DNA of 57,207 nt from Prevotella sp. (lineage in GTDB: Bacteria; Bacteroidota; Bacteroidia; Bacteroidales; Bacteroidaceae): the NCBI GenBank assembly GCA_017483185.1, contig JAFULM010000026.1, forward strand, positions 1-57,207, written 5' to 3'. The notes beneath the pieces were generated by a model, which searched no databases, was not told where the DNA came from, and saw nothing but the letters and a program-made list of their open reading frames with translations. Of this stretch, positions 36,652-44,866 are shown piece by piece. A program made the translations under genes and the position numbers. The number at the start of each line of letters is the position of its first letter. Within the stretch, counting starts at the first letter, position 1.

Positions 36652-37227
36652 ATGACTCTTTTAGATATTATATTTCTTGCAATCGCCTTGGCTATGGACT
36701 GTTTTACCATATCCATAGTCAGCGGTGTAATTATGCGGCGCTGCGAATGGCCGGTAATACTGCGAATGAGCGCGTTTTTCGGCCTTTTTCAGGCCATAAT
36801 GCCACTCCTCGGGTGGTTAGGTGCAAACTACTTCAGTGTATATATTGAGTCCATAGACCATTGGATTGCCTTTGTACTGCTCGCTTTCATCGGAGGGCGG
36901 ATGGTCAAAGAAGCCCTCGGACCGGAAGAAGACATTCACTTCTCTCCCACACGGTTCTGCACCCAGCTCTATCTCGCTGTGGCTACCAGCATCGACGCTC
37001 TTGCCATCGGAATATCATTTGCCTGTCTCGGATATTCGAGATGCTCGCAATTGGCTGTCCCGCTGACTGTCATAGGCGCCGTATCGTTCCTTTTCGGTGT
37101 GGTAGGAAGCGTGCTCGGCGTGCGCTGCGGACGTGCAATATCTCGCCGACTGCGTCCTGAGCTTGTTGGCGGAATTATCTTGATACTCATTGGAGTGAAG
37201 GTTCTCGTGAGCCACCTCATGGAGTAA
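36652..37227 (+). CDS. mntP: Putative manganese efflux pump MntP
   Basis: 191 aa with six predicted helices arranged as two repeats of three. Each half has the acidic signature: AIALAMDCFTISI in helix 1 and VATSIDALAIGIS in helix 4. These match the MntP/YebN family, which exports Mn2+ from the cytoplasm. The start is set at 36652, because the longer frame from 36613 would cover the promoter. Bacterial MntP is often controlled by a Mn riboswitch or MntR; I see neither in the short leader. Confidence 0.92.
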   Translation: MTLLDIIFLAIALAMDCFTISIVSGVIMRRCEWPVILRMSAFFGLFQAIMPLLGWLGANYFSVYIESIDHWIAFVLLAFIGGRMVKEALGPEEDIHFSPTRFCTQLYLAVATSIDALAIGISFACLGYSRCSQLAVPLTVIGAVSFLFGVVGSVLGVRCGRAISRRLRPELVGGIILILIGVKVLVSHLME

Positions 37228-37283
37228 TAACCCATTACGATACAGAGAAATACAGCAAAACATTGATTTAAAATACATAACAG

Positions 37284-38321
37284 ATGAAACTATCAGAGAA
37301 CAGGAGCAGCATGCTCCACGGAATACTGCTCATCACGCTATTTTCATGTGCCGCATTCTATATCGGCGATATGAACATGATGAAGAGCCTGTCACTGAGT
37401 CCGATGATTGTCGGCATAATTCTCGGCATGCTTTACGCCAATAGCCTACGCAACAATCTTCCAGAGACATGGGTGCCCGGAATCTTATTCTGTTCCAAGC
37501 GCATATTGCGCATCGGTATCATTCTCTATGGGTTCAGGCTAACATTTCAGGACGTCACGGCAGTGGGCTTGTCGGCGGTTTGCATTGATGCCGTAATAGT
37601 CACGACGACAATCTGCGGCGGAGTCATTATCGGCCGTATGTTGAAAATGGACCGTGACATCGCCCTACTGACCTCCGTCGGCAGCGGTATTTGCGGAGCG
37701 GCGGCGGTTCTCGGCGCAGAATCGGCCATAAGAACAAAACCATACAAGACAGCCGTGGCCGTTGCAACCGTGGTCATCTTCGGTACATTAGCTATGTTCT
37801 TCTATCCTGCGCTTTACCGCAGCGGCATCATCGACCTTTCACCGGAAGCAATGGGCATATTCACCGGTTCGACGATACATGAGGTCGCCCATGCCGTAGG
37901 TGCTGGCAACGCCATGGGGCCGGTGGTTTCTAACTCTGCCATCATCGTCAAGATGATACGTGTGATGATGCTCGTACCCGTATTGCTGGTTCTCAGCTAC
38001 AGCGTGGCCCGTGCCGCCGTGAAAGCCGGAATGGGCAAGGAGGCTGACGGAGGCAAAATCTCCATCCCCTGGTTCGCTATTCTCTTCCTTGTCGTTATCG
38101 GTTTCAACTCCTTTGACTTGCTTCCGGCAGAACTTGTAGACTTTATCAATACTTTTGATACCTTCCTGCTCACAATGGCCATGACAGCTCTCGGAGCGGA
38201 GACGAGCATAGAGAAGTTCAAGAAGGCGGGACTCAAACCGTTTGTCTTGGCCTTCATTCTCTTCCTGTGGCTCATGACAGCCGGTTATTTGATGGCCAAA
38301 TATTTGGTGCCAATATTCTGA
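37284..38321 (+). CDS. YeiH/UPF0324-family membrane protein (putative sulfate exporter)
   Basis: 345 aa with about ten predicted helices. Family motifs include GMLYANSLRN near residue 48, LTSVGSGICGAAAVLG in the middle and STIHEVAHAVGAG. The family (UPF0324/PSE) is called a putative sulfate exporter on thin evidence. It lies 56 bp after mntP and is likely co-transcribed. Confidence 0.88.
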   Translation: MKLSENRSSMLHGILLITLFSCAAFYIGDMNMMKSLSLSPMIVGIILGMLYANSLRNNLPETWVPGILFCSKRILRIGIILYGFRLTFQDVTAVGLSAVCIDAVIVTTTICGGVIIGRMLKMDRDIALLTSVGSGICGAAAVLGAESAIRTKPYKTAVAVATVVIFGTLAMFFYPALYRSGIIDLSPEAMGIFTGSTIHEVAHAVGAGNAMGPVVSNSAIIVKMIRVMMLVPVLLVLSYSVARAAVKAGMGKEADGGKISIPWFAILFLVVIGFNSFDLLPAELVDFINTFDTFLLTMAMTALGAETSIEKFKKAGLKPFVLAFILFLWLMTAGYLMAKYLVPIF

Positions 38322-38398
38322 TAAATTGTTCAATATTGTTACAGATTGAATATCTGTCTGGAGACCTATAGATTCACGTTAAATTAATAATAGGAATG

Positions 38399-38430
38399 TT
38401 GGATAATATGAAAAATAATCATTATCTTTG
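38399..38430 (+). promoter_or_regulatory. Bacteroidota-type promoter of fucO
   Basis: TTG 38399-38401, a 21-bp spacer, then TATCTTTG 38423-38430. Confidence 0.7.
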
Positions 38431-38461
38431 CAAATATTATTACTAATCAAGCAAAAAATAC

Positions 38462-39616
38462 ATGGTAAACAGATTTATTTTAAACGAAGTTTCATACTTC
38501 GGTCCCGGTGCACGCAAGGAATTGCCGGGAGTTGTAGCCCGTTTCGGATACCAAAAAGCTTTGGTCGTAACAGACAAGGGGCTAATGAAATTCGGTGTGG
38601 CCAAGATGGTGCTCGACGTGTTGGAAGAGGCAGGAATTGCATACGAGATATTTGACGACGTCAAGCCGAATCCCACTGTGACTAATGTTAAAGACGGTAT
38701 TAAAGCCTGCAAGAACTCCGGTGCCGACTTTATTGTGGCTATCGGTGGCGGTTCTGCTATGGACACAGCAAAGGGTATAGGTATCGTCTGCAACAACCCC
38801 GAGTTTTCAGACATCGTTTCGTTGGAGGGTGTGGCAGATACAAAGAAGAAGAGTCTACCCATTATAGCTCTGCCGACAACGGCAGGAACGGCAGCCGAGA
38901 CAACTATCAACTATGTCATTATTGACGAACAGAACCAGAAGAAGATGGTCTGTGTTGATCCCAACGACATTCCTGCTGTTGCTATTGTTGATGCCGAACT
39001 GATGTACTCTTTGCCAAAGGGCCTGACTGCATCTACAGGTATGGATGCCATGACCCACGCCATTGAGGGTTATATAACCAAGGCTGCATGGGAAATGAGT
39101 GATATGTTTGAAATAAAGGCTATCGAGATGATTCACAAATATCTGCCCATCGCCGTAAATGATCCGACCAACCCAGAGGGACGCAATGGCATGGCTGTGG
39201 CCCAGTATATAGCAGGAATGGCTTTCTCAAATGTTGGTCTTGGTGTCGATCATGGCATGGCTCATCCGATGAGCGCTCTTCACGACATACCGCATGGTGT
39301 GGCATGTGCAATCCTTTTGCCGACAGTGATGCGGTTTAATGCCCCTGCTGCAAAAGAGAAGTATGTCGAGATAGCCAAGGCTTGTGGCGTCTATAAGGAT
39401 GGCATGACTACAGACGAGGCAGTGGATGCTGCATGCAACGAAATAGCTAACCTCTCTCGTATCGTCGGTATCCCAGAGCATCTCAGTGAATTGGGCATCC
39501 ACGAGGAAGATATTCCCGCCCTCGCCGAGCAAGCCATCAATGATGTCTGCACTCCGGGAAATCCACGCGAAGTGACTAAGAATGATATTATAAATATATA
39601 CAAGTCTATCCTTTAA
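38462..39616 (+). CDS. fucO: Lactaldehyde reductase / 1,2-propanediol oxidoreductase
   Basis: 384-aa iron-containing (group III) alcohol dehydrogenase, very close in length and sequence to FucO. It reduces L-lactaldehyde from fucose or rhamnose breakdown to 1,2-propanediol with NADH. The NAD-binding motif is AIGGGSAMDTAKGIGI. Metal ligands lie in VDAELMYS (Asp), THAIEGYI (His) and the GVDHGMAHPMSALHD stretch (two His). PTTAGTAAETTINYVI matches FucO rather than general Fe-ADHs. Fucose or rhamnose catabolic partners are not in the window. It is monocistronic between its promoter and a strong terminator. Confidence 0.93.
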   Translation: MVNRFILNEVSYFGPGARKELPGVVARFGYQKALVVTDKGLMKFGVAKMVLDVLEEAGIAYEIFDDVKPNPTVTNVKDGIKACKNSGADFIVAIGGGSAMDTAKGIGIVCNNPEFSDIVSLEGVADTKKKSLPIIALPTTAGTAAETTINYVIIDEQNQKKMVCVDPNDIPAVAIVDAELMYSLPKGLTASTGMDAMTHAIEGYITKAAWEMSDMFEIKAIEMIHKYLPIAVNDPTNPEGRNGMAVAQYIAGMAFSNVGLGVDHGMAHPMSALHDIPHGVACAILLPTVMRFNAPAAKEKYVEIAKACGVYKDGMTTDEAVDAACNEIANLSRIVGIPEHLSELGIHEEDIPALAEQAINDVCTPGNPREVTKNDIINIYKSIL

Positions 39617-39656
39617 TTAAAGAATCGTATTCCTAAAATCAAGGATAGATTATATT

Positions 39657-39743
39657 AAAAGCCGAAATGGATGAATTCTGGGCTTTACGTTGTTCCTCTT
39701 ATGGTTTGATGTAAAGCGGTCGAAACAGTCCTTTTCGGCTTTT
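39657..39743. terminator. Bidirectional terminator
   Basis: An 11-bp perfect repeat, AAAAGCCGAAA (39657-39667) with its complement (39733-39743), encloses an inner GCTTTAC/GTAAAGC stem. It lies between convergent genes. Confidence 0.8.
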
Positions 39744-39757
39744 ATTATTCTGAGAAT

Positions 39758-40501
39758 TTATTCTCCACCTTTGTTTACTCCATATCCGAACAGAGCAAAA
39801 TCGCCTTTGAGGGGATCGTCAGGGAAAACCTCGGCCATGCGGGCTGTCAGTTTTCGGGCGGCGTCCATTGAGCCGGAGCGGCTGTTGAGCAAGCCGAGAC
39901 GGCAGGCTTGTTGAACTACGTGTGTGTCCATTGGCATAATTAGAGTGCGCTTGTCAATGATGTCGTTCCATAGCCCGAGGTCAACAGGTGAATTGTCGCG
40001 CACCATCCATCGTAAGAACATACATACGCGTTTACATGCAGACTGCGTGTTTTTAGGGATGATGACTTCGATGCCTTTGGTTGCAAAAAAGTTACAGATG
40101 GCGGCTACAGCCGAATAACCGTCAGTGGCACTATTGCGAACAAAGTCTCCGATGCTGCCGTATTCGTTGAGCATATCACTGAGAGCATGGAGAAATGTAT
40201 TCATCGTACGACACGTGTAAAGACGGTAGTAGCATTGCTCGTCGGCGGGAATGTCTGTGTCAAATCGCCTTTCAGCCACCCAATCAAAAACTTTACCGTT
40301 GGAACAGTCCAGGATATACTGTATTTTTGGGAAAAATTGTTTCCTACTGCCATAGCTCAGACAGGACGCAATGAAAGCCATTGTCTCTTGATTGAGACGT
40401 CCTTCTACCATGTGCATAAATCGACTCGGATCTGCTTGAAGAAAGCCGGGAGTTTCGTAGCGTAGAGCATATTCTTTCAGTAAAATATCGTTATCGTCCA
40501 T
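39758..40501 (-). CDS. TIGR02757-family (DUF2400) protein
   Basis: 247 aa from ATG 40501. It is mostly helical, with SCLSYGSRKQFFPKI near residue 50, MFLRWMVRDNSPVDLGLW and the PMDTHVVQQACRLGLL stretch. These recall the helix-hairpin-helix DNA glycosylase fold, in which an Asp in a similar place is catalytic. The family is common in Bacteroidota and has no firm role; a base-excision link is inference from the fold. The longer frame to 40540 would run through the uxaB terminator. Confidence 0.85.
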   Translation of the reverse strand: MDDNDILLKEYALRYETPGFLQADPSRFMHMVEGRLNQETMAFIASCLSYGSRKQFFPKIQYILDCSNGKVFDWVAERRFDTDIPADEQCYYRLYTCRTMNTFLHALSDMLNEYGSIGDFVRNSATDGYSAVAAICNFFATKGIEVIIPKNTQSACKRVCMFLRWMVRDNSPVDLGLWNDIIDKRTLIMPMDTHVVQQACRLGLLNSRSGSMDAARKLTARMAEVFPDDPLKGDFALFGYGVNKGGE

Positions 40502-40523
40502 CACTCTTGCTTTTAATTTTAAA

Positions 40524-40564
40524 AAGACGCAAAGCCACAAGATTCTCTTGCGTCTTTGCGTCTT
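40524..40564. terminator. Terminator after uxaB
   Basis: Arms AAGACGCAAAG (40524-40534) and CTTTGCGTCTT (40554-40564). On the minus strand a short T run follows. It sits between uxaB and the next minus-strand gene, so it may attenuate read-through. Confidence 0.65.
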
Positions 40565-40650
40565 AACTCTATTATGACGAGAATATGTTATTCTGTAGCC
40601 GGTAACGTTCGCAGGCTATCGTGACATATTCCCATGTCGATGTCTTTGAA

Positions 40651-42090
40651 TTAGAGAATACTCTTCACTGCCTCCAACATACCCTTCTCTTGGATGAGAT
40701 CAAGGTACTGCTTTACGAGAGCGTTGAGACCGGTCACGTTGTTGAGGTCTTCGCTCCAAATTGACGTAGCACCAAGAACACCGTCGGCAACCTTCTGTGT
40801 GTCACCCGTAGCCCAAAGGTTCTTCAGCAGATCCATAATGTCCTGTGCGTCGTTCGGAACAATTTCCGTTCCGTCTTCGCGCACGCCACCCTTATAGTAT
40901 GTGATGATGGCGGCGAGACCGAATACAAGTCCCTTGGGCAGCTCGCCCTTACGCTCCAGATATGTCTTTACTCCTGGCAGGTCGCGTGCGCAGAACTTCG
41001 GGAAGGAGTTGAGCATGATGCTCGTCACCTGATGGTCTACGAACGGGTTGTCGAAACGCTCCAGCACGTCAGCGGCAAACTTCTCCAACTCCTCCATCGG
41101 GAGGTCGAGAGTCTGCATGAGCTCTTCAAACTGAACCTTATGGATGTACTTGCCGATAACCTCGTGGTTGCAAGCGTCGCGCACGATGTTCACGCCGCTG
41201 AGGAATGCTACCGGTGAGAGAACTGTATGCGGGCCGTTGAGCAACGTCACCTTGCGCTTGTGATAAGGCTCCTCTGACGGAACGAACAGGACGTTCAGAC
41301 CGGCCTTGTCTGCGGGGAACTCCTTAGCTATTTCTTTTGGAGCCTCGATGACCCAGAGGTGGAATGTCTCAGCCTGTACGACAAGGTTGTCGCGATAGCT
41401 GACCTTCTCCTGAATCTCGGCAATCTCCTTGCGGGGGAAGCCCGGAACGATACGGTCAACGAGCGTAGCATAGACGCCACAACTGTTGTCAAACCACTCC
41501 TTAAACTCCTTCGGCAGTTTCCACAGTTCGATATACTTGTTGATGCAATCTTTCAGCACATGACCATTGAGGAAGATGAGCTCGCAGGGGAATATGATGA
41601 GTCCCTTGGTGGGGTCACCGTTGAAAGTCTGCCAGCGGCGATAGAGCAACTGAACGAGTTTGCCCGGATAAGAAGAGGCGGGGGCGTCTTCGAGCTTGCA
41701 ACTCGGGTCAAATGCGATACCGGCTTCAGTCGTATTGGAAATTACGAAACGGATTTCAGGCTGGTCGGCCAGAGCCATGAAAGCCTGATTCTGTGTATAT
41801 GGGTTCAGTGCGCGGCTGATGACGTCGATACGCTGGAGAGTGTTGACGGGCTGGCCGTTCTCGCGTCCCTGAAGGTTGACATGATAGAGGCAGTCCTGTC
41901 CGTTGAGCCATTCAACCATACCACGGTCAATAGGCTGTACGACAACCACAGAACCGTTGAAATCTGTCTTCTGGTCCATGTTCCAGATAATCCAATCTAC
42001 GAACGCACGGAGGAAGTTTCCTTCTCCGAACTGAATGACTTTCTCAGGCATTACGCTCTTAGGCGCAAAATGTTTGTTTAATGGTTTCAT
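40651..42090 (-). CDS. uxaB: Tagaturonate reductase (altronate oxidoreductase)
   Basis: 479-aa NAD-dependent enzyme of the mannitol/polyol dehydrogenase superfamily. It reduces D-tagaturonate to D-altronate in galacturonate (pectin) breakdown. The N-terminal Rossmann start is VIQFGEGNFLRAFVDW, with SNTTEAGIAFD after it. The catalytic region is RKVTLLNGPHTVLSPVAFL (around 275), with Lys and His. Usual companions uxaA, uxaC and kdgK are not in the window, so it acts with unlinked genes. Confidence 0.93.
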   Translation of the reverse strand: MKPLNKHFAPKSVMPEKVIQFGEGNFLRAFVDWIIWNMDQKTDFNGSVVVVQPIDRGMVEWLNGQDCLYHVNLQGRENGQPVNTLQRIDVISRALNPYTQNQAFMALADQPEIRFVISNTTEAGIAFDPSCKLEDAPASSYPGKLVQLLYRRWQTFNGDPTKGLIIFPCELIFLNGHVLKDCINKYIELWKLPKEFKEWFDNSCGVYATLVDRIVPGFPRKEIAEIQEKVSYRDNLVVQAETFHLWVIEAPKEIAKEFPADKAGLNVLFVPSEEPYHKRKVTLLNGPHTVLSPVAFLSGVNIVRDACNHEVIGKYIHKVQFEELMQTLDLPMEELEKFAADVLERFDNPFVDHQVTSIMLNSFPKFCARDLPGVKTYLERKGELPKGLVFGLAAIITYYKGGVREDGTEIVPNDAQDIMDLLKNLWATGDTQKVADGVLGATSIWSEDLNNVTGLNALVKQYLDLIQEKGMLEAVKSIL

Positions 42091-42158
42091 AATAATAAAT
42101 TATAATGTCTTAATTCTTAGATTTTATTCTGATTTGTTGTTTTGTCGTAATTATACCG

Positions 42159-42190
42159 CAAAGATAATGTTTTTTTTCAAAAATGACAAA
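42159..42190 (-). promoter_or_regulatory. Bacteroidota-type promoter of uxaB
   Basis: The minus strand reads TATCTTTG at 42166-42159 with TTTG at 42190-42187, spacer 20 bp. It lies about 70 bp upstream of the start codon. Confidence 0.75.
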
Positions 42191-42475
42191 TAAGCGGCAA
42201 ATAAAAAAATAAAGAACTTACGCAAAGGTTTACGGATGTGCATATATTATATAAGGTGGAAAACCAGATGTAAATATTGTATGCATAGCCTTGGCAGGAG
42301 CAAAGACGTGAGTATGGTTCATCCTCTTGACACTCTGATTTACGCAAATACAACCGCCGTTTTTGTAAACATTGTTGCAAAAAAAATCCATGACAAATGA
42401 AAATCGTAGTTTTACGCGTTCTAAAGACGTTCAAACCGTTTTAAATTTTGACAAAAACACGGCGGTTTTGCCGTA

Positions 42476-42764
42476 AGGGCCTCCCGGGGTCGCAACGGCA
42501 GCCCCCTTGCACTCCAACAAGGCCGCCGTTGCAACGCAACGACAACTCCGTTGCAGACCAACGGGGGCCTTACGGCAGAGAAAAAATGACATTTTGAGGC
42601 GGAAAAAGCAGCTTTTTTGTGCTAAAAAACTGCACACATCGTGATTTTGCGGTGCAACTATCTTGTTTACAATTAATTACACTTGCACGCGCTATTCTGA
42701 AGAATTTGCGACCGTTGGCAAATTATTTTGGAAAGTGGGGCAAAATGGAGGCCTTTAAAGGCCT
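42476..42764. repeat. Modular intergenic repeat, copy C
   Basis: The 99-bp core at 42476-42574 is delimited by GTAAGGGCCTCCCGG on the left and GGGGGCCTTACGGC on the right, with CGTTGC palindromic half-sites between. It is the most divergent core. A tail-like module lies about 120 bp to the right (about 42696-42760), with GAAGAATTTGCG and TTTTGGAAAGTG matching tail blocks of the other copies. It ends in a perfect 16-bp palindrome, AGGCCTTTAAAGGCCT (42749-42764), followed by five T, which looks like a plus-strand terminator. I support no gene between 42191 and 43170. Confidence 0.75.
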
Positions 42765-43006
42765 TTTTTAACACTTTTTGTTAAGTATTTTGTGAAAAAT
42801 CGAGAAAAGAAAAATCCCGCAGAAGTAAAGCAGGAAGTGTGAATCATGACAATATCAGTAATTAATATCTTAGGGATTAATAGGCCTGGATGAAACCAAG
42901 ACATCAGGATATTTAGCAAATAAGTGTTTGAACATATTGGAAATAAAAACTTCTTCTGCAGCAAAGAAAAACGTTTGCTTATAAAGGATTATCAATAGGA
43001 TTTGAG

Positions 43007-43014
43007 TACCTTTG
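43007..43014 (+). promoter_or_regulatory. -7 box upstream of the COG2509 gene
   Basis: TACCTTTG in good context but without a TTG at the usual distance; it is 156 bp from the start codon. Confidence 0.45.
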
Positions 43015-43170
43015 CATACAAATAGCAGAAACTCTTTTCCGTAACATAAGAGAAGCATTATGCACATCAGCATTTTACGAAAAGGGATTAAAATATGTTG
43101 ATATGACTCATTGTGCATCTGCGCACTATCTGTCGGCAAAGATACATACATTAATATATAATATAAAGAT

Positions 43171-44739
43171 ATGTTGAAGGAATATCAGATACGGGTGATG
43201 CCGCAGGTGGCCGCCTCCGAAGACAATATAAGAGACTATGTAGCGCGTGAAAACGGTTTCGACGCGCGCACGGTGAAGGCCGTGAGGGTGCTCAAACGCA
43301 GCATCGACGCCCGTCAGCGGACAATCTTTGTCAACTTGAAGGTGCGTGTCTATATCAACGAACAGCCGACGGACGACGCTTTCGTGCGTACAGAATATGG
43401 CGACGTCAGCAACAGCCGTCGGGTGATTGTCGTCGGCGAAGGTCCCGGAGGCCTCTTTGCCGCCCTGCGGTTGATAGAGTTGGGACTGCGGCCGGTGGTG
43501 ATTGAGCGCGGAAAGGATGTCCATGAGCGCAAAAAAGACCTGTCACGGATAACGAAGACGCAGCAGGTCGACCCCGAGAGCAACTACTGTTTCGGTGAGG
43601 GTGGGGCAGGAGCCTACTCTGACGGAAAGCTCTATACACGCAGCAAGAAGCGCGGAAACACGGAGAAAATTCTCAATGTCTTCTGTCAGCACGGCGCGTC
43701 GACGGCCATATTGGCCGACGCCCATCCCCATATCGGCACCGACAGGCTGCCGCGGGTGATAGAGAACATGAGGAACACGATATTGAAATCGGGTGGTGAA
43801 GTCCATCATGAGACCCTTATGAAGCGTCTCATCGTTAGCGATGATGAGGTTGGCGGGGTCGAGGCAATCCATCTTCCGACGGGCGAGCAGCTCACGTTCC
43901 GCGGTCCGGTCATTCTCGCCACAGGTCACTCAGCCAGAGACGTTTACCGCTATCTCAATGAAGAAAAGGTTGAGATTGAACCCAAGGGCATTGCCGTCGG
44001 TGTCCGGCTGGAACATCCGGCTGAACTGATTGACCGCATCCAGTATCACAACAAGCAGGGCCGCGGGCAGTATCTTCCTGCTGCGGAATATTCGTTCGTT
44101 ACCCAGGCCGACGGCCGTGGCGTCTATTCGTTCTGCATGTGTCCCGGCGGTTTTGTCATACCGGCGGCCACAGACCACCGTCAGATTGTCGTCAACGGAA
44201 TGAGCCCGAGCTCGCGTGGCGGACGCTGGTCAAACAGCGGCATGGTCGTCGAGACGCGGCCGGAAGATGTCGAGGGCGACAGTCCGCTGCGAATGATGCT
44301 CTGGCAGGAGCAGATGGAGCGAGACTGCTGGCAGCAGGGCAACATGAAACAGACGGCACCGGCGCAGCGCATGGCCGATTTCGTGAACAACAGGCTGAGC
44401 TACGACCTTCCGAAGAGTTCCTACGCGCCCGGACTCATCTCGTCGCCGCTTCACTTCTGGTTGCCCAAGACGGTCAGCTCGCGCCTTCAGCAAGGCTTCC
44501 GGACGTTCGGTCGGATGAGCCACGGCTTCCTGACAAACGAGGCCGTAATGATTGCCGTCGAGACCCGTACGTCGGCTCCGGTACGTATTCTCCGCTCTCC
44601 GGAGACGCTGATGCACATCCGTCTGCGCGGATTGTTCCCCTGCGGCGAGGGTGCCGGATATGCCGGAGGTATCGTCTCAGCCGGGGTCGACGGCGAACGC
44701 TGTGCGGAAATGTGTGCAGAATATATAAATAGTCTATGA
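43171..44739 (+). CDS. FAD-dependent dehydrogenase (COG2509-type)
   Basis: 522-aa flavoprotein. After about 85 residues of an N-terminal alpha/beta domain comes the dinucleotide-binding motif VVGEGPGGLFAAL (around 88-100), then VVIERGKDVHERKKD and FGEGGAGAYSDGKLYTR, which is typical of this family. The C-terminus has LFPCGEGAGYAGGIVSAGVDG for FAD. Members are annotated only as NAD(P)/FAD-dependent oxidoreductases and no substrate is known. It stands alone, with pheT on its own promoter downstream. Confidence 0.88.
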   Translation: MLKEYQIRVMPQVAASEDNIRDYVARENGFDARTVKAVRVLKRSIDARQRTIFVNLKVRVYINEQPTDDAFVRTEYGDVSNSRRVIVVGEGPGGLFAALRLIELGLRPVVIERGKDVHERKKDLSRITKTQQVDPESNYCFGEGGAGAYSDGKLYTRSKKRGNTEKILNVFCQHGASTAILADAHPHIGTDRLPRVIENMRNTILKSGGEVHHETLMKRLIVSDDEVGGVEAIHLPTGEQLTFRGPVILATGHSARDVYRYLNEEKVEIEPKGIAVGVRLEHPAELIDRIQYHNKQGRGQYLPAAEYSFVTQADGRGVYSFCMCPGGFVIPAATDHRQIVVNGMSPSSRGGRWSNSGMVVETRPEDVEGDSPLRMMLWQEQMERDCWQQGNMKQTAPAQRMADFVNNRLSYDLPKSSYAPGLISSPLHFWLPKTVSSRLQQGFRTFGRMSHGFLTNEAVMIAVETRTSAPVRILRSPETLMHIRLRGLFPCGEGAGYAGGIVSAGVDGERCAEMCAEYINSL

Positions 44740-44798
44740 GAATCGGTTTTCCTATATTGTGTTATGCGTAACCCGTATTATAAATAATGTGCTAAAAC

Positions 44799-44829
44799 TT
44801 GCGTATCTGATGAATTTGTTGTACTTTTG
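44799..44829 (+). promoter_or_regulatory. Bacteroidota-type promoter of pheT-yebC
   Basis: TTG 44799-44801, a 20-bp spacer, then TACTTTTG 44822-44829, 37 bp before the start codon. Confidence 0.75.
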
Positions 44830-44866
44830 CACGGCATTTTTATACGTATAATAAAAACTCATTATA

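Noticed and set aside
42870-43151. 93-codon minus-strand frame in the uxaB-COG2509 gap
   Set aside because: A TATCTTTG-like box (43144-43137) lies inside rather than upstream of the frame, and no domain is recognisable.
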